From Thermaceae bacterium (GTDB taxonomy: Bacteria > Deinococcota > Deinococci > Deinococcales > Marinithermaceae): a stretch of 47,598 nucleotides of DNA. Of this stretch, positions 42,770 to 47,598 are shown piece by piece. Within the stretch, counting starts at the first letter, position 1, and each line of letters starts with the position of its first letter. The DNA is taken from contig JALSQD010000028.1 in assembly GCA_026985615.1 (NCBI GenBank), forward strand, positions 1 to 47,598, in the 5' to 3' direction. The position numbers and the translations under genes were made by a program. The notes under the pieces are model-generated. The model was not told the origin of the DNA. It searched no databases and worked only from the letters and a program-made list of their open reading frames with translations.

Positions 42770-43746
42770 TAGGCCCCTCCCCAGGTCAGCACGGTGGCGG
42801 CCCAGGTGAGGCCGGCGCCGAAGCTGACGAAGAGCAGGTGGTCGCCTTCCTTGATTTTGCCCGCGTCCAGCGCCTCCTGCAGCGCCAACGGGATCGAGGC
42901 GGTGGAGGTGTTGCCGTAGCGGTCCAAGTTCATCACCACGCGGTCCCACTCGAGCTTCAGGCGCTCGCGCGCGGCGTCGATGATGCGCTCGTTGGCCTGG
43001 TGGGGCACGAAGAGGCTGATCTCGTCAGGGTGCATCCCCGCCTTCTCGATGGCCTCGACCGTGGCGGTGTCCATGACCCGCACGGCGAACTTGAAGACCT
43101 CGCGCCCGTTCATGTAGGCCGACGAGCTCATGCGGGTGCCGTCGGGGAGGCTGGAGGCGATGGCGGCCATATGGAGCGCGCCGCCGCCCGAGCCGTCGGA
43201 GCCGAGCACGAACGAGCGGAAGCCGTGGCCGTCCTCGACCGGGCCCACGACGGCCGCGCCCGCGGCGTCGCCGAAGAGCACTGCCGAGGAACGGTCGCGC
43301 CAGTCCACGATCTTGGTGAGCACCTCGGCGCCGATCACCAGCACCTTGCGGGCGATGCCCGCCTCGACCTGGCCGGCGGCTTGGGCGAGGCCGTAGAGCC
43401 AGCCGGGGCAGCCCGCCAGCAGGTCGTAGCTCGCCGCGCCCTCAAGCCCCAGCTGGTCGGCGACGAGCGCCGCGGTGTTGGGGAAGAAGGCGTCGGGGGT
43501 GTTGGTGGCCACGATGACCTGGTCCACCCCCACAAGGGCTTCGCGGCCGTGACGGCGCACCAGGTCCCCCACCGCTTTGACGGCGAGGTCAGAGGTATAT
43601 TCGTTCAGCTCCGAGATCCTGCGCTCGCGGATCCCAGTACGGGTGGTGATCCACTCGTCCGAGGTGTCCATAAAAGACTCAAGGTCCTTGTTGTGAAGGA
43701 CCTTGGGTGGAGCGTAGGTGCCCAGGGCCAGCAGCCCGACGGCCAT
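42769..43746 (-). CDS. fabH: beta-ketoacyl-ACP synthase III (FabH)
   Basis: Starts fatty-acid synthesis by condensing acyl-CoA with malonyl-ACP. The catalytic Cys113 is in LLAGCPGWLYGL, the His in FVPHQANERII and the Asn in RYGNTSTASIP. DEWITTRTGIRERRI and LFGDAAGAAVV are family motifs. The 325 residues are normal. The active-site loop AGCPG differs from the common AACSG. GGAGG lies 6 nt before the ATG at 43746, right after the rpmF stop. Confidence 0.96.
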   Translation of the reverse strand: MAVGLLALGTYAPPKVLHNKDLESFMDTSDEWITTRTGIRERRISELNEYTSDLAVKAVGDLVRRHGREALVGVDQVIVATNTPDAFFPNTAALVADQLGLEGAASYDLLAGCPGWLYGLAQAAGQVEAGIARKVLVIGAEVLTKIVDWRDRSSAVLFGDAAGAAVVGPVEDGHGFRSFVLGSDGSGGGALHMAAIASSLPDGTRMSSSAYMNGREVFKFAVRVMDTATVEAIEKAGMHPDEISLFVPHQANERIIDAARERLKLEWDRVVMNLDRYGNTSTASIPLALQEALDAGKIKEGDHLLFVSFGAGLTWAATVLTWGGA

Positions 43747-43747
43747 G

Positions 43748-43945
43748 TTATGCCTCCGGCGTGCCGACGTCGAGGACGGGACGACCGTCGTAGTAACCGC
43801 ACTCCGGGCAGACCGTGTGCGGGGGCTTCTTGGCGTGGCACTGCGGGCAGGTTACCAGCGTGGGCGCGGTAAGGGCGTGGTGGCTGCGCCGGGCGCCCTT
43901 GCGCGCCTTGGAAGTCTTCTTCTTGGGTACGGGGTGCTTCGCCAT
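43748..43945 (-). CDS. rpmF: 50S ribosomal protein L32 (zinc-binding form)
   Basis: A 65-residue basic protein: MAKHPVPKKKTSKARKGARR, then a zinc ribbon TCPQCHAKKPPHTVCPECGYYDGR with all four cysteines. The C-terminus is acidic and slightly longer than average. It is followed 1 bp later by fabH, the common yceD-rpmF-fab arrangement. AGGAGG precedes the ATG. Confidence 0.97.
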   Translation of the reverse strand: MAKHPVPKKKTSKARKGARRSHHALTAPTLVTCPQCHAKKPPHTVCPECGYYDGRPVLDVGTPEA

Positions 43946-43989
43946 CGTTTCCTCCTATGCGTGGGTGCCCGCTGCGGGCAGACCCGCGC

Positions 43990-43995
43990 ATTATA
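43990..43995 (-). promoter_or_regulatory. -10 hexamer TATAAT for rpmF-fab operon
   Basis: Consensus TATAAT on the minus strand, 44 nt before the rpmF ATG. The -35 at 17-nt spacing is poor (TAGAGA, overlapping the yceD stop). It may add to read-through from yceD. Confidence 0.5.
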
Positions 43996-44015
43996 CCATT
44001 CGGACCGGCTTTTCT

Positions 44016-44558
44016 CTACACCTCGTCCAGGAATTTACCCAGCTCCGCAAGAGCGCCGGGCACCGTGTCGCCCTGAACGTGGCCGCAGTCGGTGACGTTC
44101 AGATCGGCGCCGCATACGGGGCAGAGACCCTTACAGGCATCGTCGCAGAGCGCGGTGTAAGGCATGGCCAGCGAGAATGCCTGGGCGATGAAGAAGCTCA
44201 GGTCCAGGTCGGGCTCGCCAAAGTGGTAGACGTCTTCGTCGTCCTCGTTCTCGACCAGCGTGAGCTTCTCGACCTCAGGGTGGTACTCGAGCAGGTGCTG
44301 AAAATAGGCGTCCACGCGCTGAGGCGTGGGCTTGAGGCAGCGCCGGCACTCCATCATCACGGTGCCGTGCACCTCGCCCGAAAGCCAGTACTCGTCGCCC
44401 GCGCTGGAGACGGTGACGCTCCATTCGGCCTCACCCTCGAGGGGGAGCTTAGCCTCCCCGGCCTCGATGGCCTCGCGGATGACCCCTTCGGCGCTGGTTG
44501 AGCCGGGTTCTTTGAGGATCTTGGCGAGGTTGATGCTTTGGATCTCGCGTACGTCCAT
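44016..44558 (-). CDS. YceD/DUF177 family protein
   Basis: YceD proteins are conserved before rpmF and are linked to ribosomal RNA or large-subunit biology; the exact role is unsettled. The 180-residue protein has the family cysteines: ECRRCLKPTPQRVDAYFQHL, then DDACKGLCPVCGADLNVTDC at the C-terminus, a likely zinc site. ATG 44558 is set by a strong promoter whose -10 TATACT ends 7 nt before it. Confidence 0.9.
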   Translation of the reverse strand: MDVREIQSINLAKILKEPGSTSAEGVIREAIEAGEAKLPLEGEAEWSVTVSSAGDEYWLSGEVHGTVMMECRRCLKPTPQRVDAYFQHLLEYHPEVEKLTLVENEDDEDVYHFGEPDLDLSFFIAQAFSLAMPYTALCDDACKGLCPVCGADLNVTDCGHVQGDTVPGALAELGKFLDEV

Positions 44559-44565
44559 CCTTGTA

Positions 44566-44594
44566 AGTATACGCCCGAAAGCGCGTTGGGTCAA
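44566..44594 (-). promoter_or_regulatory. yceD promoter (-35 TTGACC, 17-nt spacer, -10 TATACT), leaderless
   Basis: TTGACC at 44594-44589 and TATACT at 44571-44566, 7 nt before the ATG. Among the best leaderless promoters in the window; it likely also drives rpmF and the fab genes. Confidence 0.82.
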
Positions 44595-44597
44595 GCT

Positions 44598-44614
44598 GTA
44601 TGCAATGGTATGCA
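44598..44614. repeat. GTATGCA direct repeat, 10-bp period
   Basis: GTATGCA at 44598-44604 and 44608-44614, beside the yceD -35 and about 50 bp before the arginase -10. One helical turn apart, so a possible operator in this divergent region. Confidence 0.6.
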
Positions 44615-44663
44615 TATCTAAAGAAATAAGTTGCAATCGGGCTTCATGCCGTAAATGATTTGC

Positions 44664-44669
44664 TAGAAT
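44664..44669 (+). promoter_or_regulatory. arginase promoter -10 TAGAAT, leaderless
   Basis: TAGAAT ends 7 nt before the ATG at 44677. It contains the start of an in-frame upstream ATG (44668), which is therefore unlikely to be used. No good -35. Confidence 0.6.
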
Positions 44670-44676
44670 GCAGGGC

Positions 44677-45573
44677 ATGGACAAGGTGGCGATCCTCGGC
44701 GTACCCATGGACCTGGGCGCGGGCCGGCGCGGAGTGGACATGGGGCCCAGCGCGTTGCGCTACGCCCGGCTGAACGAAACGATCAAGAAGCTCGGTTACA
44801 CGGCTTACGACCTGGGCGACGTGGAGGTGCCCGTGGTCGAGACCCTCAAGATCAACGGCGGCGACTCCGGGGGGCTCCACCACCTCGAGCCCATTCGCGC
44901 GGCCTGCGAGGAGCTGGCGCGCCGGCTGGGCAAGCTGCCCGAAGATGCGCTCCCGGTGGTGCTGGGCGGCGACCACTCGATTAGCATGGGCTCGGTCAGC
45001 GGGGTGGCGCGGGGGCGGCGCACCGGGCTGATCTGGATCGACGCCCACGCCGACTTCAACACGCCCGAGACCAGCCCCACCGGCAACATCCACGGCATGC
45101 CGCTGGCGGCCCTGATGGGCCTGGGGGACGGGCGGTTGGTGAACCTGGGGGGCGCGGGGCCCAAGCTGCGCCCCGAGGACGTCGTGCTCGTGGGCGTGCG
45201 TAGCGTGGACCCGGGTGAGCGGCGGCTGCTCAAGGAGGCGGGCGTGACCGTCTACACCATGAAGGAGGTGGACCGCATGGGCATCCCCACGATTGCCGCC
45301 AACGTGGTGGCCCAGCTCGAGCGCCTGGACCGGGTGCACGTCTCCTTCGACGCTGACGTGCTCGATCCCTCGGTGGCGCCCGGCGTGGGCACGCCCGCGC
45401 CCGGGGGGCTGACCTACCGCGAGGCGCACCTGCTGATGGAGCTGTTCGCGGACGCGGGCATCGTGACGAGCCTGGACCTCGTCGAGGTGAACCCCATTCT
45501 CGACGAGCGCAACCGCACCGCCGAGATCACCGTGGAGCTGGCCGCGAGCCTGCTGGGTAAGAAGATCCTCTAG
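44677..45573 (+). CDS. rocF: arginase
   Basis: Hydrolyses arginine to ornithine and urea with two Mn ions. The 298-residue protein has the three ureohydrolase metal motifs: VVLGGDHSISMG (H100), IWIDAHADFNTPETSPTGNIHG (D122, H124, D126) and HVSFDADVLDPSVAPGVGTPAPGG. The arginase-specific SPTGNIHGMPLA points to arginase rather than agmatinase. The start is ATG 44677, which has TAGAAT 7 nt before it. Convergent with the next gene, no terminator visible. Confidence 0.94.
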   Translation: MDKVAILGVPMDLGAGRRGVDMGPSALRYARLNETIKKLGYTAYDLGDVEVPVVETLKINGGDSGGLHHLEPIRAACEELARRLGKLPEDALPVVLGGDHSISMGSVSGVARGRRTGLIWIDAHADFNTPETSPTGNIHGMPLAALMGLGDGRLVNLGGAGPKLRPEDVVLVGVRSVDPGERRLLKEAGVTVYTMKEVDRMGIPTIAANVVAQLERLDRVHVSFDADVLDPSVAPGVGTPAPGGLTYREAHLLMELFADAGIVTSLDLVEVNPILDERNRTAEITVELAASLLGKKIL

Positions 45574-46119
45574 CTACCAGTCGTCGCGAATGCGCTCGTC
45601 CATCAGGATGGCGTAGACGTAGGAGGGGCCAAAGACGTCTTTGGGCACGTCGGCCACCTTCTCGAAAGGCACGGCACCGAGCGCCTTAGCGAACTGGCTC
45701 TTCTGGATCCGGACCTTGGCGGTGCTGGGTACGACCGCGTGGCCCTCGACGCGGTAGGTGAACGGCTGCCCCTTGAGCAGGTGAAAGGTCTCGCCCTGGT
45801 GCGCGGCGATGCGCGCCCATACGGCGTCGACATCGGGTCGGTCGGCGTGCGCCTCCGCGACCGGGGGCGTCCCGGCTTCGTGCGCCGGGGCGGTCGGGGC
45901 CGCCTCCGCGGGTTCGCGCTCGGGAATCTCGGGTTCCTCGGGTTCGGCTCGCTCGTCGGCCCCTTTTTCTTCCAGAAAGGCCTGGGCGATGAACCCCAGC
46001 CCCATGCCAATGAAGAGGCCGGCCGCGAGGTGGCCGAGCAGCCAGCCAAGGCCCATGCCCAGGAACATGAAGCCTACGAAGACGTTGCTGCGGTCGCGTT
46101 TCTTTCGCAAAGCCCTCAC
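45574..46119 (-). CDS. small membrane protein of unknown function
   Basis: A 181-residue protein with a basic N-terminus (RALRKKRDRSNV), a glycine-rich hydrophobic hairpin of two segments (VGFMFLGMGLGWLLGHLAAG, FIGMGLGFIAQAFL) and an acidic Pro/Glu/Ala linker (about 55-95). The soluble C-terminal domain (about 98-181) includes FTYRVEGHAVVPSTAKVRIQ and DVFGPSYVYAIL. I do not recognise the C-terminal domain. Start GTG 46119 follows GGAAGG. It directly abuts the arginase stop on the other strand. Confidence 0.65.
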   Translation of the reverse strand: MRALRKKRDRSNVFVGFMFLGMGLGWLLGHLAAGLFIGMGLGFIAQAFLEEKGADERAEPEEPEIPEREPAEAAPTAPAHEAGTPPVAEAHADRPDVDAVWARIAAHQGETFHLLKGQPFTYRVEGHAVVPSTAKVRIQKSQFAKALGAVPFEKVADVPKDVFGPSYVYAILMDERIRDDW

Positions 46120-46163
46120 CGCCTTCCTGGAACGCTCCCTTTCATTCTAAGCGAGGGCCGCCG

Positions 46164-46892
46164 TCAGCGCACGGCCTCGTCGCGCCGCTGCGCCCAGCCG
46201 GCGAGGGCAGCGAACGCCACCGTGAACCCAGCGACGGCCAGCCAGTGCCCGACGTCCCAAGAACCGTCGCCGACAGCCGGCCACACCAGTTCCATCCATT
46301 GACGCGAGGGCAGGTAGGGGCTGATTTCCTGAACGATCTTTGGCAGCAGCTCCGGAGGCATCCACATGCCGCCTATGAAGGCGAGGGGCAGGTAGATCAG
46401 GTTGGCGAGCGGCAGCGCCGCCTTGGGCGTGACCAGGTAGGCGAGGGCGGTCCCCAGCATGCCCATCATCACGCCCCCCGCAGCGAGGGCCAGGAAGATG
46501 CGGGGCCAGCGCACGAGCGGGAGGTCGAGCGGTGTGGGGGCGGCGGAGGCGAGGACGAGCACCAGCGCGGCGAGCAGCGCGAGCACCGCGGCAGTGGTCA
46601 CCTTGGCGGCGTTGCGGTAGAGGGGGGAGGCCGGGAGCGTGCGCACGAAGCTGCTCCAGGGGTTTTCCCGCTCGTTCGCCGTGCCCACGCCGAGCTGGAA
46701 GAAGGTGACGGTGAAGACCGCGAAGGTCATGAACGAACCGGTCGCGAAGTTCGCGGACGCGACGCTCGTCAGGCGGGTGGGGGGGGGACATGAGGAGGAA
46801 CATCGAGGGAAAGGCCATCGTGCGGATGAGGAGCCCCGGGTTTCCACGAGCGCCAGCAGTTCCGCCTTGGTGTGGGCCAGCAGCAGCTTCAT
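46164..46892 (-). CDS. ABC-2 type transporter permease with two compensating frameshifts
   Basis: The protein (242 residues as read) has about six membrane segments, AYLVTPKAALPLANLIYLPLAFIGGMWMPPELLP and the end typical of ABC-2 permeases of drug or lipid exporters. Between about 46788 and 46845 the frame is wrong: it gives a polar Ser/Arg/Pro stretch where another frame gives NPGLLIRTMAFPSMFLLM, the expected first helix. The second shift is at a run of nine G (46779-46787). Frame is restored after it, so the gene stays open but loses its first helix. The start overlaps the ATPase stop (ATGA). Confidence 0.75.
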   Translation of the reverse strand: MKLLLAHTKAELLALVETRGSSSARWPFPRCSSSCPPPTRLTSVASANFATGSFMTFAVFTVTFFQLGVGTANERENPWSSFVRTLPASPLYRNAAKVTTAAVLALLAALVLVLASAAPTPLDLPLVRWPRIFLALAAGGVMMGMLGTALAYLVTPKAALPLANLIYLPLAFIGGMWMPPELLPKIVQEISPYLPSRQWMELVWPAVGDGSWDVGHWLAVAGFTVAFAALAGWAQRRDEAVR

Positions 46893-47310
46893 GGTGCCTC
46901 TTCACCGAGGGCGGCCAGGAAGGCCTCCTCCAGGCTGACGGGCAGCACCTCGAGCTCGCGGAACGCGACGCCGCTCTCGACCAGCCGGCGGACCACCGCA
47001 TCGGCGTCGTTGCTCCAGAGGGTGTGGAGGTCCCCGTCGCGCTCGGCGCGGGCCACGCCTGGAAGCTTGGGCAGCGCCGGGGCGCGGAAGCGCAGCCGTC
47101 GGAGCCCCACGCGCTGCTTGATCTCCGCGGGCGAGCCCTCGGCGAGCAGGCGGCCGCGGTGGATGACGGCGATGCGGTCGGCGAGGCCTCGGCTTCCTCG
47201 AGGTAGTGGGTGGTGAGCAACACCGTGCCGCCGCCCTGCTTGAAGCGTTCGATCTCGTCCCAGAGCGCGCGCTGTGACGCTACGTCGAGGCCGAAGGCGC
47301 CATTCCTTCC
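46889..47310 (-). pseudogene. ABC transporter ATPase remnant (3' part, frameshifted, 5' deleted)
   Basis: Reads as the C-terminal part of an exporter ATPase. It begins in the D-loop region (GLDVASQRALWDEIERF), continues VLLTTHYLEEAEA with the switch His, then leaves frame near 47186. One added base there restores LADRIAVIHRGRLLAEGSP, joining GLRRLRFRAPALPKLPGV to the normal end (VSLEEAFLAALGEEAP). Walker A, the signature and Walker B are absent: the sequence before the D-loop is unrelated AT-richer DNA with stops. It therefore cannot energise the downstream permease. Confidence 0.8.
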
Positions 47311-47322
47311 TCTACAAATAGC

Positions 47323-47333
47323 TTACAGTGTAA
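47323..47333. promoter_or_regulatory. 11-bp perfect palindrome TTACAGTGTAA (possible operator)
   Basis: A dyad TTACA-G-TGTAA in the AT-rich gap between the ABC remnant and hisA. It resembles small-regulator operators (GntR/TetR style). It lies just outside the deletion junction, so it may be a leftover control region of the lost ABC operon. Confidence 0.5.
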
Positions 47334-47369
47334 CAATGTCAGTCTAGCCGCAGGACGCGCGGCTCTGGG

Positions 47370-47375
47370 TATGCT
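47370..47375 (+). promoter_or_regulatory. hisA -10 TATGCT, leaderless
   Basis: TATGCT ends 6 nt before the ATG at 47382. AAGG also lies within this gap, so a weak ribosome binding site is possible as well. Confidence 0.5.
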
Positions 47376-47381
47376 AAGGCC

Positions 47382-47598
47382 ATGAAGTTGATCCCCGCGG
47401 TGGACATCCAGGGTGGCAAGGCCGTGCGCCTGGTCGAGGGCGACCCCGAGCGCGAGACCGTCTACTTCGAGGACCCGGTGGGCGCAGCGCTCTACTGGGA
47501 AGAACAGGGCGCCTCGCTGCTGCACGTCGTCGATCTCGATGCCGCGCTGGGGCGCGGGGACAACCGCGCGCAGATCCGCCGCATTGCGGCGGCGCTGG
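47382..47598 (+). CDS. hisA: HisA, phosphoribosylformimino-AICAR isomerase, N-terminal part
   Basis: Only the first 72 codons are present. MKLIPAVDIQGGKAVRLVEG is the hallmark N-terminus of HisA, with the catalytic Asp8, and ETVYFEDPVGAALYWEEQGASLLHVVDLDAALGRG follows the family closely (V-D-L-D-A-A). It performs the Amadori isomerisation in histidine synthesis. HisF is excluded because it starts with a different signature. Transcribed away from the decayed ABC operon. Confidence 0.93.
   Translation, partial: MKLIPAVDIQGGKAVRLVEGDPERETVYFEDPVGAALYWEEQGASLLHVVDLDAALGRGDNRAQIRRIAAAL

Noticed and set aside
47280..47525. 81-codon minus-strand open frame across the hisA start
   Set aside because: Mostly antisense to hisA and crosses the deletion junction; no support.

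Overview
This GC-rich window (roughly two thirds G+C by eye) reads like a chromosome segment of a thermophile of the family Thermaceae (Thermus/Oceanithermus/Marinithermus type). The pointers are a homoisocitrate dehydrogenase of the Thermus lysine (alpha-aminoadipate) route, a pilM-N-O-W-Q operon in the Thermus order, Roadblock/LC7 proteins beside recR, a SufU-type Fe-S operon, and many genes whose -10 hexamer (TANNNT) lies only 6-7 nt before the start codon, the pattern of leaderless mRNAs known in Deinococcus-Thermus. Genus is not proven. I see no CRISPR array, insertion sequence, prophage or rRNA.

Layout. 1-5.8 kb (minus): sufC-B-D-S-U for Fe-S cluster assembly, then a 66-residue orphan and the start of an alpha/beta hydrolase. 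5.8-7.3 kb (minus): a lipoprotein and a Cys/Met-metabolism PLP enzyme. 7.4-8.4 kb (plus): two small exported barrel-like proteins. 8.4-9.5 kb: a frame-broken GGDEF gene. 9.5-13.5 kb: coaX (plus), then yihY-like, proA and proB (minus). 13.5-19 kb (minus): uvrA, lrgB, lrgA, recN. 19-20.6 kb (plus): rhodanese and a GlcF-like Fe-S protein. 20.6-23.9 kb (minus): tRNA-Asp and aroC-K-B-Q. 23.9-28.7 kb (minus): pilM-N-O-W-Q, closed by a clear terminator. 28.8-29.8 kb (minus): homoisocitrate dehydrogenase.

29.8-32.3 kb is the most unusual part. An AT-rich island carries a 28-30 residue exported micro-peptide gene with a near-consensus promoter and its own terminator. It is followed by an integral-membrane HD-GYP phosphodiesterase whose membrane half is AT-rich and catalytic half GC-rich, and by an overlapping membrane gene (DUF5317-like) with no ordinary start codon. 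I propose a peptide/membrane/c-di-GMP cassette; this is inference.

32.3-39.5 kb: a hypothetical protein, a thioesterase (minus), a three-gene membrane polyferredoxin cassette (plus), hemB (minus), then ybaB-recR-three Roadblock/LC7 genes-DUF3467 (plus), closed by a bidirectional terminator. 39.5-44.6 kb (minus): yceD-rpmF-fabH-fabD-fabG-acpP-fabF, the fatty-acid cluster with ribosomal protein L32. 44.7-47.6 kb: arginase (plus), a small membrane protein (minus), a decayed ABC exporter (frameshifts and a 5' deletion), and the start of hisA (plus).

Genes here are tightly packed with many 4-bp start/stop overlaps, so translational coupling within operons is likely. Most of the content is housekeeping: Fe-S clusters, proline, aromatic amino acids, lysine, heme, fatty acids, DNA repair and type IV pili.
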